From the NCBI GenBank assembly GCA_037447655.1, contig JBBHKE010003043.1:72257-136256 (forward strand): a stretch of 64,000 bases of DNA, given 5' to 3'. The DNA is from Zygnema cylindricum (Eukaryota; Streptophyta; Zygnematophyceae; Zygnematales; Zygnemataceae). Made by a program: the position numbers and the translations under genes. This document shows, in pieces, positions 11,001-20,420 of this stretch. The notes beneath the pieces are model-generated. The model was not told where the DNA came from, did no database searches, and saw only the letters and a program-made list of their open reading frames with translations. The number at the start of each line of letters is the position of its first letter. Within the stretch, counting starts at the first letter, position 1.

Positions 11001-12582
11001 CAAGGCCTTTACTAAGAGACGCTAAACTTTGCCTATTTAGATGGCCATACCGTAAATGCCATTTGTGAAAACAAGAAGAGGAAGGAGAAGAGTTTGCTAC
11101 ATTTGCATGTGCTAAGTCTCTAAAGGATTTTAGAACGTAGAGATTACCACATTTAATCCCCTTTCCAAGAGAAACGTGATTTGACGAAAAAAACTCGACG
11201 TCGGTTTCAGAAATGATTCCGAAACTACCGTTTTTTAGTGCAGTTCCTACAGAGAAAAGATTTTTTTTGAGTTGGGGAACATAGAAAACGTTCTCCAAAA
11301 TGAGTGGCGCGGAACTACTCTGGTTTATGGCCACCTGTCCAACAAAATTTGACGTTAGGACAGAGTTATTTCCAAGTAAAATGCGTAAAGGAGAAGACAG
11401 CATAACTATATTTGTCATGATGGATTTGGAGCATGACATGTGGTGCGAGGCACCGGAATCTATTAACCAATCATGATTATTACCTGAAGCATTGAATGCG
11501 TACCCATAGTCCATTGGAGGAATGGGAGCAGGTACAGAATTGGTGTGGTTGATAGGCGCTACATCCGGATTTGTTACGTCAGACTGAAGGAGTGGAGGAG
11601 GTACAGTTGGCGCAAGTTGAAAATGAGGCGACATGTTGTACCAAGGGGGAGGAGGTCCGTAAGGACCGTACGAAGGGGTCATGAATGCTGCAGTTGCGTG
11701 TCCAACGGGATTGTACGCGACAGGCGGATTGGGCGACGTTCTAGGATTTGAAGCGTTGTATTTATTTTGACCGCCGCCACCACCAACTGTCGCACGTTCA
11801 CGTTTTCGAGCGAGAGCTGGACACGCGTCGATCAAATGATCTTTCTCTTTGCAGTATCTGCAAAAGGTGGAAGATCCTGCAGCACCTGTAGAAGATTTTT
11901 TTGAAACAAGGGTAGTTAGCGCTGTGGCGTCAAGTGATGTCACATGTTTTTTTAATTTTTGTCTGCTTTCTTCATAGACAAGTTGATTGGTTAGATCAGG
12001 TAAGGTAATATTCGCAGGATTTTTGTCAACCGTACCAACAAAGGATTCAAAACTGGACGGCAATCCTGCCAAGATGACGCTAATAAGATCTTCATGCGTC
12101 ACAGGATAATTAATACATTTCAAACGACCAGCGTATGATTGTACTTTTTGAATAAATGACAACATGTCTTCAGACTTATCCTTTTCAAGAAGAATAAATT
12201 CTCGTCGAAGAGCCAAACAATGCGGCCACGTGTCGGTTTCATACGCGGCGCATAAAAGTCGCCACGCTTCATTTGCGGTTGTGGCGCTTCGTACAAGATT
12301 TGCGATTGTTCCATCTAGCGACAGTATGAGACGAGACAGTGCGACGGAGTCCTTTTCTCTCCACGCAATGATTGCAGTCTGGGTAGCCGCAAAATCATCG
12401 TCATCCTCATCTGGTAATATTGGAATGATGACGTCTCCTATGACGTGGCCCCATAATTTCTCAAAACTGAATAGATGCTGGATTAGAAATTTCCAGTTGT
12501 AAAAGTCCTGTCCTTTAAATTTCTGTACTGAGTTTGACACGGCCGAAGCTGTGGGCCCATAACCTAATAAATTAGCGGCCAT
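8038..12582 (-). CDS. Ty1/copia retrotransposon Gag-Pol polyprotein, uninterrupted
   Basis: A single 1514-codon frame holds every copia domain in the expected order. It has a Gag region (about 1-240), a CCHC zinc knuckle CRYCKEKDHLIDAC (about 241-254), and a protease with the DSGA motif (about 375). Then come the GAG-pre-integrase/integrase region with SDVCGP, DDYSRF, RSDNGGEY and HTPQQNGDAE (about 500-720), reverse transcriptase with KARLVAKGY, LDVKTAFLHG and YVDD (about 960-1200), and RNase H with FCDADWG and STEAEYMA. The copia order, integrase before reverse transcriptase, is clear. In the integrase zinc finger the usual CxxC before the GK reads RHGCIIGK, so one cysteine ligand is replaced. 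With no stops or shifts the element looks young. The start follows from the family-like N-terminus. Confidence 0.95.
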   Translation of the reverse strand: MAANLLGYGPTASAVSNSVQKFKGQDFYNWKFLIQHLFSFEKLWGHVIGDVIIPILPDEDDDDFAATQTAIIAWREKDSVALSRLILSLDGTIANLVRSATTANEAWRLLCAAYETDTWPHCLALRREFILLEKDKSEDMLSFIQKVQSYAGRLKCINYPVTHEDLISVILAGLPSSFESFVGTVDKNPANITLPDLTNQLVYEESRQKLKKHVTSLDATALTTLVSKKSSTGAAGSSTFCRYCKEKDHLIDACPALARKRERATVGGGGGQNKYNASNPRTSPNPPVAYNPVGHATAAFMTPSYGPYGPPPPWYNMSPHFQLAPTVPPPLLQSDVTNPDVAPINHTNSVPAPIPPMDYGYAFNASGNNHDWLIDSGASHHMSCSKSIMTNIVMLSSPLRILLGNNSVLTSNFVGQVAINQSSSAPLILENVFYVPQLKKNLFSVGTALKNGSFGIISETDVEFFSSNHVSLGKGIKCGNLYVLKSFRDLAHANVANSSPSSSCFHKWHLRYGHLNRQSLASLSKGLVLGLDSFDAKQLDFRHGCIIGKMPRLPFPTSSSESNSPLDLISSDVCGPMRVPSLSGFVYFITFIDDYSRFTHVYLMKNKSEAFTHFKHFKSLVENQFSSQIKMLRSDNGGEYMSHEFTDFLASCGIIHELTAPHTPQQNGDAERLNRTLADMARSMMHFASLPQSFWAEALLTACYVRNRSPTSALKNKTPFEAWHKKKPNVSHFRIFGSEAYYKNLTNNDGKWGAKAIKGIFVGYAPHSKAYRIYCLKTRRIIISRDVIFNEDPLIRHLVPNLPVTPLTVDFPTDSLSVDPLTPLNNSTATMTEPENFVFTDFGRFEKSLTAEHAAKSAPISQTQIIATDNTGVASHDSQLTTTNLDDINVDAPTTHVRSTPQDEYLRAPNDMQLSSLILADNVRTTTNSIQPILANPLTQSSTTNFLNDSPIQQTVRRSSRLVRPTWKVTQNLAHANLADVKDSPLTLKSALKRPDADKWHLAANEEYQALMTNQTWTLCELPPNRRAIGSKWVFKVKTFADGSVERYKARLVAKGYSQMEGIDYNETFAPVAKFESIRTILSLAAIHDWELQQLDVKTAFLHGNLEEDIYMEQAPGYVVAGQESLVCRLNKSIYGLKQAPRVWHKTLVSALLKDGFKEISADPGIYIKGTGNSLVIIIIYVDDLILAGPSKTEINKVKLMLASHWPMTDLGDLDYCLGISITRNRSKRLLQMSQEHYIVDILETFGMSDCNPISTPLDPNTTLRKEVSDGDAQGEIGSLYRSIVGKLMYAMLGSRPDICIAVCILSQFSHCASSTHLDAAKRVLRYLQGTKHLRLTFSLPPSSSPPSFPSPSLSLPDSSLVGFCDADWGNQTDERRSISGVCFSLGGGLVSWSSRKQQTVALSSTEAEYMAGTSATKTAIWLRRLLTDLSFHQSSPTPIFCDSQGALALMKNPIHHTRTKHIDIQYHFTREKIMDGTVSFSHCSTSNQLADFLTKPLPRPSFDKHIFSSGLRD

Positions 12583-12915
12583 AACAAAAGATTGATAAAG
12601 AGCAAAAGGACAGAAAAGTGTACAAAGTACATAAAAAGGGAAAAAGACAGTAAGGACAAAAAGGACTGTCGTAAACTAAAGTTCAGTAAATTGAAATTTG
12701 TAAATAAAAAATCATAGTGAGACACTTGAGTTTTATAGATGAACTCAAGTGTGTAAAGCGCACTACACAAAAGTGGAGGTACAACTAATATAGGTACAAC
12801 CAATAAGTGGAACTACGACTAATCTAGGTAGATCTAAAAGTGGAGGTAGAACTAGTTAGAAAGATCCTAAACTTTCAGTGAGAATCTTTCTACGCTTAAT
12901 ACATTATGTACAAGC
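12583..12915 (-). promoter_or_regulatory. Copia 5' untranslated region, probable rest of 5' LTR
   Basis: Upstream of the Gag start, on the element strand, lie CTATAAAACTCAAG (TATA-like, around 12730) and T-rich leader DNA. This stretch has no match at the left end of the element, so the two LTRs are unequal in length. No convincing tRNA primer-binding site could be placed. Confidence 0.35.
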
Positions 12916-13034
12916 AAGTACATGAACACTAATTAAAGTGGAGCACTTAAGACTTAGTGTTCTAGGACTTTAGTCATCATGAAATAACTATCTAAATTAT
13001 AGTGATTCAATAGTATGACGAATTCCAATACTCC
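12916..13034 (-). repeat. 5' LTR (shared part) of the copia element
   Basis: The 119-bp partner of 7897-8015. Its outer end (AATACTCC on the + strand) passes directly through TCT into a 24-C homopolymer and the second 551-bp repeat. No 5-bp target duplication of the usual copia kind can be seen. Confidence 0.65.
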
Positions 13035-13037
13035 TCT

Positions 13038-13612
13038 CCCCCCCCCCCCCCCCCCCCCCCCTTTGTCCTTCTGGCTGGCCATGCCACCACCATGAAGCGT
13101 CTTTTCACCCCCCCATGCACCCCTTGCGCCCTCGCCCACCACTGCCGCCCTCTCTCCCTGGTCCCTCCCCATAATGTCTTCCCTTGTCAGTGGCAAATGA
13201 AATTATGGGCTCACACGTGCGTATCGATAAGTTCTGGATGTGTTTGTCTTTTCTGCCTTTACTCAGATGGTTTACCATCGTGCTTTTTAATTTATCTTGC
13301 GTTTTTTCTGCCTGCCTACGGTCTATGTTTCTATACACTTCTGGTCATGTCGGTGCATTTATACGTCGGTACGATGGAGTACGGTATTGTACTGTGCGCC
13401 AGGTCAAACGTCCAGATTCTCCGGTATCATGGTCGGTGGCCTATGAGGTGCTGGATTGCGATATTTGTCCTCTTTTTTTGCTGATAGCCTGTTGCCACGT
13501 GATGCTTCCATCTACCGTCGGATCTCGTTGCTATTGCGGCCAGCATAGATGTCCTATGCGCATAAAACGCACAGAGTAAACTAACGAATACTACGTTCCG
13601 TGCGCATAAAAC
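13038..13612. repeat. Poly-C (24) plus 551-bp direct repeat, right copy
   Basis: Twenty-four Cs, then the duplicate of 7338-7888. After GCGCATAAAAC it continues into AATTTTCAACTTTATA, different DNA from the left copy. See the finding on the copia flanks. Confidence 0.8.
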
Positions 13613-13714
13613 AATTTTCAACTTTATAAAATTCGCAGTAAAATTCGTACTTTTTTTTTTACTTTTCAAATTTTAAAATTATAATATTCAAAACCCTAAA
13701 AAACTGAAACGTGC

Positions 13715-14035
13715 AACAAACCAGCGACCAGGCTGCTTGGTTGCTAAACCAGCGACCAGACTGCCTAGTTCAGCAACCAGACTGCCTCGTCGCTGAACCA
13801 ACGACCACTACCTAGTTGCTGAACCAGCGACCAGACTGCCTAGTTCAGCAACCAGACTGCCTCGTCGCTGAACCAACGACCACTGCCTGGTTGCTGAACC
13901 AACGACCACTGCCTGGTTGCTGAACCAGCGACCAGACTGCCTAGTTCAGCAACCAGACTGCCTCGTTGCTGAACCAGCAACCACTGCCTGGTTGATGAAC
14001 CAGCGACCATACTGCCTCGTCGTTGGTACAACATG
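13715..14035. repeat. Degenerate tandem repeat (GAACCAGCGACCAGACTGCC)
   Basis: Short units such as CAGCGACCAGACTGCC, AGTTCAGCAACCAGACTGCC and TCGTTGCTGAACCAACGACC recur in a higher-order block of about 65-70 bp, seen four to five times. It is not coding; a weak frame across it simply repeats the unit. It borders the hAT pseudogene. Confidence 0.7.
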
Positions 14036-14213
14036 GCTTTGTAAAAAATTGTCCACAATAAAAAACCATGTCCACAATCAAAAATGACAAAGTTCACATT
14101 GAAGCAAAACAAAACAATCGTTGTACTAATCTGGGGGATATGATCTAATTCTCACATTAAAACTATGTCAACTCATTGCAGGCTGTGAATACATATTTCT
14201 CCCATATCTCTCT

Positions 14214-16164
14214 TTACTCCACATCTACGTCAAACATGTCTTCATCAAACTCCTCTTCTCCTACCTCCCCTTCCTCTTCCTCCCATGCTACCATTTCCTC
14301 TTCATAACTAACATCCCTAGTGTTCTGTAATAATCTGAGATTGCTAAAGACCCAAACCAAATCATTGGCTCTTTTAGCTGTCAACCTGTTCCTTTTCTTA
14401 GAGTGAATATGGTCATAGGTTGACCAATTCCTCTCACATGAGCTGGCAACTGTACATTGTGCAAGGATCCTAATTGCTATTTTCCGTAAAGTAGGGGTGA
14501 AAGACCCGAACTGCTGCCACCACTTCCACCCCGGCATATCTTTAGCACAAGTTTTTGTCACTTCCCTCCCAAATATGCCCTCAAAGCCTTTATACTTAGA
14601 CAAATCGGAGTAGGCCGCAGCCTGATCCGCCACATTTGGTAACATCTTATCGAGCATTATTTGAAAACCTTCCATTACTTTCACATTTGAAAGTTGATCA
14701 TACTTATTACTTTGGTACTCGGGATCGAGTTCAAAGCCGGCAGCATATATAGGGCTATGTGCCATCTCCCATCTGGCGATGAAAGACACCTTCAGCTCCT
14801 CCAAAATCTGCAGGCTTTCGTAATTTCGTGCTCCTCCATTGCTGGATACCTTCACTAAGAAATCCCCAATAGTGTAAAAACCATGATAAACCTTCCCCAC
14901 GTTTGGGCTCCCTTTGTCGCACTCCCTCATCAATCGCACTACAGGTTCAGAAACTGTCACAGCCTCAGTCACTCTCGTCCAAAACATTGGGTTTAAGATA
15001 TGGCCTTTAATCTTAGCACCCTCTAACTTGTATGTAGACTTCAATAACCACTATTTGTAAGCATCATCAAACATCAACATCTCCAAGCTATCCTTCACAT
15101 GTAAAAACCTCTGTAGCATGATGAAATTTGTAGCAAACTTGGTCTCTCCAGGTTTCAAAAGCCTAAGTTTGGAGATTTTGTTGAACAAGGCTGTAGTCAT
15201 ATGATGATTCATGATAAATTTCAACACCTCCTTCGCCTCTCGGACAAGTGTGGAAATAAATGATAACTTGCCCCAATCCTCCAACATTAGTCCGATACGT
15301 GGGCGCCACATGGCGTCCACATGATGGAAAGATGCTTTTCCACAAGCATCGAGGCGGCATCCTTGTTCACAGGAGCACAATTTGTCACAATTTGTACCAC
15401 ATGTTGGACCCCCACTACAAGAACTCCTTTCTCTAACACCTGACCAACATATTCAGCATCCTTGATTTTCCCTCGAGTGTCTTCCGCCTAGAGAAACATG
15501 TCACCTTTGGGGGTGACAGCTTGAATGTTGAGGAGAGGCGTATCGTCAACCGCCGTCCAACTGTCTGATCTGATGGAGGCACTGGTGATTTTTATGGTCT
15601 CATAGTAGCTTGCCAAATCGCTAGTGATCGCTGCCTTCGTCTGAGAAAGAAGGCGATTTCTCATGGTATTCCTGTGAGGTAACTTGTAATACGACCCTAT
15701 ATCCCCGGTCTTCTTCACTGCTGCCTTAATGTATGGGTCGTCCATAGCCGAAATGGTAAACCATTGGCAAAGAAAGCCTTTGCCCGTGCTACATCTACCT
15801 CTTTTTGGTTAAATATATTGAATACACTATTTAGTTTGGTCTGAACACCTTGTACGTTACTACTCTGGCTAGATCCAGGACATCCAGTGAGTTCATCCAA
15901 ATCGGATATGACACGTTTCCGACAGCCATGATAAGATTTTGCGGTCTCCGATGCATTTAACTCCGCTTGCACTTCATCCGGACATAAAATGCAAGCTCTA
16001 ATGCCCCCACTTTTAATATTTCCTAGCAGATGGTTCCTAATCCTAGTTGCTTGACCATTGTATTCAAAATTGCAGTATATACAGATGCATATTTTGTTAT
16101 TCCCAAGCAACTCTCTTTCTGGAGGCTTATCGTGCTCCCACTCGATTCCTCGTGGTCTAGGCAT
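14214..16164 (-). pseudogene. Broken hAT-superfamily transposase
   Basis: In coding order the pieces are: a BED-type zinc finger near the N-terminus (CICIYCNFEY...RIRNHLLG, about 16030-16100), a DUF659-like core (15745-15488), a middle catalytic region (15380-15051), and the C-terminal hAT dimerisation region with CERNWSTYDHIHSKKR (about 14450-14340). The frame is broken: there is a frame change near 15740, an in-frame TAG at 15488-15490, another frame change between there and 15380, and a TAG at 15051-15053. The final part is open to its natural acidic C-terminus. No terminal inverted repeats were identified around it. It cannot make a full transposase as read. Confidence 0.85.
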
Positions 16165-16820
16165 GGATGCTTCTATTTAGGTTCGTGGAAACTTGAAGGG
16201 TGGCTTCAATGACAGGTTTAATGGCCGCTTTTATGGCGTTTCTAATGGCGGCTTCGTTGTGAAGGAGGAGTGGAGGACAGATTAAAATTCGCGCGCGAAA
16301 ATGAACCAACGTCTCTTTTTTTTTAAATGTCCGTACAATTTCCGTACAGTATGTGACGTACAATTTTTACGAATCTTACGAAACAAGCGAATACTACGTA
16401 GTAATCGGAAAAAAGTCCAAATCCGTACGAATAGGACATCTATGGCGGCCAGTCTACGCTTACGTTCTTACGCTCCCGATCGTGTCCGTAGCGATATTGT
16501 CAGTGCAATGGTGTACGGTACTGTACTGTTCTATGCGACAAGTTCAAGGGCCAAGATAATCCTGCCACGTTGTTCTGTACTTGCGAAAGGTGGTTTTTTT
16601 ATACAAACATCGACCGTTTCATTTTTGTTGGATCCTCATCCGGGAAAGCAACCGGCCAACCGCTCCGTTAGGCTTTGTAGCTGGCCGCTGTGAATCGCAA
16701 TATGTGTTATCGAGACTATATCGGCGCCCTTAAATTTTGACGCTTCAACCTAAAATAAAGACTTTTTTCTGTTTTACGATAGTACAGTATAGGTACATTA
16801 TATCGAAGATCCATAAGGAG

Positions 16821-17722
16821 GTTTTTGTTTGTGTTGTGTATCGGTAAAAAACTTATCGCGATAACACCGATACCGGTAGTTATCGGTTATCGAACGGTCA
16901 GCGGTCCCGATATATTTGTACTTTCTGTACTTTCTGTCCGGAGTGCTTTCTGTCCGGTAAACTGAACGGTAAATTTACGAGAAATGTACGGTTGTTTACG
17001 GGAAATGTACGGAATTTGACGAAAAAATACGTTGCACTTTGTAGTACTTTTAGGGCGGTTAACTGAACATAAATTTTACGGGAACTTACGGAATTGTACC
17101 GATAAACTGATTATCATGGAACGGTAAAAAGACGGCGGACACAAAGTACAACGGATGCAAAATAACATTATGCGCGCCGCCAGAATCGAACGGACGACAT
17201 TCAATGAGAAAATACGAGCGGACGGTCTGCGTGAGCGCCGGCATCTCGGAATGGCTTTTTTGGCGGCTTTTGCCAAAAAAGCCGACGGATTGACACGTGG
17301 CAGGTTTCCAGTGGATCCCAAAAAATAAAAGGACAAAGCCACGGCGTCATATGTGAAAGGTACATCGTTTTAACTGGAGCCGTACTAAAGTCGTACACAT
17401 CTTATGCCGGCTACAGTACTTTCGGCTTGTACAAATGATCTGATTGGTAGGTACCTCAGGGGTTGTGAGTAGGGCGCGACGGGGGAATAAGACGTACAGC
17501 TGAGTGTACATGCCGTACATTTATCTGTACGGCTCGTACAGTTATCGCCGATAGTTATCATTATCGGCATTATCGCCGATAAGTAGCCGATGTTATCGGC
17601 TACTTATCGGCGATAAGACCGATAGCGATATATCGTACCAATATATCGATTATCGGGTCCCCGAAAAAAAGCCCATATCGGTTATCGGCAAATCCTTACC
17701 GATACACAACACTAGTTTTTGT
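16821..17722. mobile_element. Non-autonomous hAT-type element with 8-bp target duplication
   Basis: GTTTTTGT at 16821-16828 and again at 17715-17722 flanks an 886-bp element (16829-17714). Its ends are TTGTGTTGTGTATCGGTAA and, inverted, TAGTGTTGTGTATCGGTAA. The 8-bp duplication and the TIR style fit hAT elements. The interior is rich in TATCGG/CCGATA palindromic words and holds no transposase. Removing the element plus one duplication copy gives GTTTTTGTAATTGTACGG, exactly as at 18541, a related unoccupied site. Confidence 0.85.
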
Positions 17723-17838
17723 AATTGTACGGCCAACATTGCTGGCTGTAGTATTTTGGAAGAGCCATCGTGTCGAATCTGTAAGCCACGTGTTCTAATT
17801 TGAGTGGTACCATGTACGTTAGTATTGTTTATTTAAAA
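17715..17838. repeat. 124-bp direct repeat R1
   Basis: From GTTTTTGTAATTGTACGG to TTTATTTAAAA. It recurs at 18541-18664 at the same length with a handful of substitutions. The two copies bracket the 694-bp MITE at 17839-18532. No function seen. Confidence 0.8.
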
Positions 17839-18532
17839 CATAGTTCAAAAGTAGGTGAAAGTAGGCCCATACAGTATGCCTATTGTATGGAAAACATACA
17901 ATATGCCCTTAAGACCCATATTGTATTGGTCGAAAAATGAAAAAAAGGGTTAAGAGGGTTGAGTTGCACATTGATCGATAGAGAATTAAACGGCATGTCT
18001 AAATTTTGAAAAAAAATCGGACAAAAAATATTTTTCTGTGAATTTTGAGGTGTTTTTTAATTCAACCGTCAGATTTAGACGATCGGACCGTCAGATTTAG
18101 ACGATCGGACCGTCAGATTTAGACGATCGGACGGTCGCTGATCAAAGTAGCGATCTTAAGAAGATCACATGAAAAGCCAATAACACAACTTACGATAGGA
18201 CAATTTGTCATATTAGCGTCTGCAATTTTGAAGGCCACACTAAATAAAGCCTCAAATTGACCCAACCAGGTAGTATGGGACGATAAAAAAAAAAAAACCA
18301 CACTGCCAAAAAAATTACCAAAACCTACGGACCAACCCCGTTGGTGGCTTTTCCCCCGAAATGTCATCCTACGCCGTGTCAGTTCGCTAAAAAATTTCTT
18401 CCGGCGGCGTGCGCTGTACTTTGATCTTACGTCAGTTTCGGACGTACAGTATGCCTACGTTGCGCGAGTTTTGTGCAAAGTTTTGTGCGCCGACCAAAGG
18501 CCTACCATAAAAAAGCCTACTTTTGAACTATG
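17839..18532. mobile_element. CATAGTTC-family MITE, copy 1 (694 bp)
   Basis: Begins CATAGTTCAAAAGTAGG and ends with the exact inverse CCTACTTTTGAACTATG. Inside are three tandem units of CCGTCAGATTTAGACGATCG around 18066-18130 and a block shared with copy 2 (GGTCGCTGATCAAAGTAGCG). No target duplication is visible (left ATTTAAAA, right ATCAGGAG). No transposase; a short minus-strand frame at 18119-18367 is not convincing. Confidence 0.75.
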
Positions 18533-18540
18533 ATCAGGAG

Positions 18541-18664
18541 GTTTTTGTAATTGTACGGCCAACATTGCTGGCTGTAATATTTTGGAAGAGCCATCGTGTC
18601 AAATCTGTAAGCCACGTGTTCTACTTTGAGTGGTACCATGTACGTTAATATTGTTTATTTAAAA
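18541..18664. repeat. 124-bp direct repeat R2
   Basis: Partner of R1. It carries the uninterrupted sequence corresponding to the insertion point of the hAT-type element at 16829. Confidence 0.8.
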
Positions 18665-20060
18665 CCGTCAAAAAAATTCCACACCGACCAATTTTATTTT
18701 AAAATCTTCATTTGCGTACCATGTACTTGCGTACCAAGTATTGTACGACAGAAATCTGTGAGGGAGGGCGGAAAGCAACAAAACTGAGAAAGAGCGTTAT
18801 GAAATAGCTTTCGGATTTTCGGTCGGATTTTTTTGTCCAAACGTGCATATTATGTGCTAATTTTGAGAATTACGGCAGTAGTCTATCGTTACAAGCTTTA
18901 ACCGATTTTCTATGCTGTAAATATATTTGAGAATAAGTCCCACCGCTACAAATTAAAAAGGACAATTAAAGCCTTTTTCGTAAATGCACCATCGTTAGCT
19001 TGCCGTCCATCCGGCGGTTCCTTTGGCAGTCCAATGTTAAGTGGTATCCTACTCTGGTATTTTTGTTTTGGTTCTTTGCTTGTGTTGATAATGTTTTTTT
19101 TCCTTTCATTTTTTAAGCGTTGCTCACTTTCGTGTGACTCTTGTAGTTCTCCAAATGTTTTTTTCTCAGTTTTACCCCTTTTGTACACATGGTTTTACCA
19201 TTGCATTTTTTGCAATAAATACTCTCCTATATTCATCTGGATTTTGTAACTCAATCGTCACCGTCGCCTCCGTTCATCTGTCTACCAATCATTTATTGTT
19301 CCGCGCGTTACAAATATACCCCTCCCTTGCCCTCCCTCTTCTTTCCGTTTTCCTCTCTCTCGCTCTCCTATTCCTCGCTTCAATCTCCGTATCTTCTTAC
19401 CTCTCATCCGGCAATTACAATGTCCCCGCAAAACGTTATATGAAGAGAGTCAAACTTTATTGAAGAAAGGTATATGGAAAATCCGGAGAAGGGAGGAGGG
19501 GAGTTATCCAATTTCAAGTGAAAAGGTGGATGAGAGGTACATCAAGAAAATAGATCACATCAGGGAGGAGGAGATAAATGGAGAGACGATGGAGACAGTG
19601 GAAGAGGGGGGAGTGGGGGGAATATTGGGAGAAAAAGAGTGGGACAAAATATATCTGACAAGGATTAAAGGATAAATAAATAAATAAACAAAAATGTCAC
19701 ACATAAACGATAAAAGTAACAGTTCACGGAAAATATTCCATGCTACACAACAGCTCATTTTCACGATCTGTGTGTGTGTTTCCATATCATATATGCATAC
19801 ATGAATATATTATGTGTTGCACATATTACTTACATATCTAATGTATTTTCCTTCTGAGGTACTTGTTGCGAACTTGTCAAATTTTGCATAAGGATTAACT
19901 TTTGTAAACCTCCCTTAATAGTTTCATCAGACAGACATGAAGTCCGAGGGGAAAATATTAAACTAAAATTTACAAAAAGAATACAGACAGGAACTGTTCC
20001 CACTGACAGGCACCATACAGTAAAATTGCCGCGCTACATCCACGAAGAAAAAGGCTCAAA
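18665..20060. other. Intergenic, no gene seen
   Basis: AT-rich DNA, a CT-rich patch at 19320-19400 and a purine-rich patch at 19460-19680. Frames in the last two are simple-sequence translations. The 3' flank of the minus-strand CorA-like gene begins at the right edge. Confidence 0.4.
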
Positions 20061-20420
20061 CAGACTGTACTCAGCCTGAATGACCAATTGAACTTGAGCT
20101 GTCTAGTGTTCCTCTAAAATCGAAAGTAAGCAGTTTTAACATATGACTCCGAAAAAAAACAAAAAACATAACAAGAACCCAAAATAAGCACATCATTGAA
20201 ACAATGAGAAATCTGTTCGATCCGTTCGATGTCCAATAAACAGACTGTACCCAACCTGAATGACGAATTGAACTTGAGCTGTTTAGTGTTCCTCTAAAAT
20301 CGAAAGTAAGCAGTTTCAATATATGACGCCGAAAAAAAACAAAAAACATAACAAAAAACCAAAGTAAGCACATCATTGAAACAATGAGAAATCCGTTCCA
20401 TCCGTTCGATGTCTCATGAT
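20061..20420. repeat. Two 180-bp tandem copies inside the last CorA-like exon
   Basis: CAGACTGTAC at 20061 and at 20241 opens two copies of a 180-bp unit that are more than 90% identical by eye. The period is exactly 60 codons, so the duplication keeps the reading frame. It covers the last transmembrane segment and the C-terminal tail. Confidence 0.85.

Noticed and set aside
10192-12502. Plus-strand frames inside the copia element
   Set aside because: They are antisense shadows of the polyprotein.
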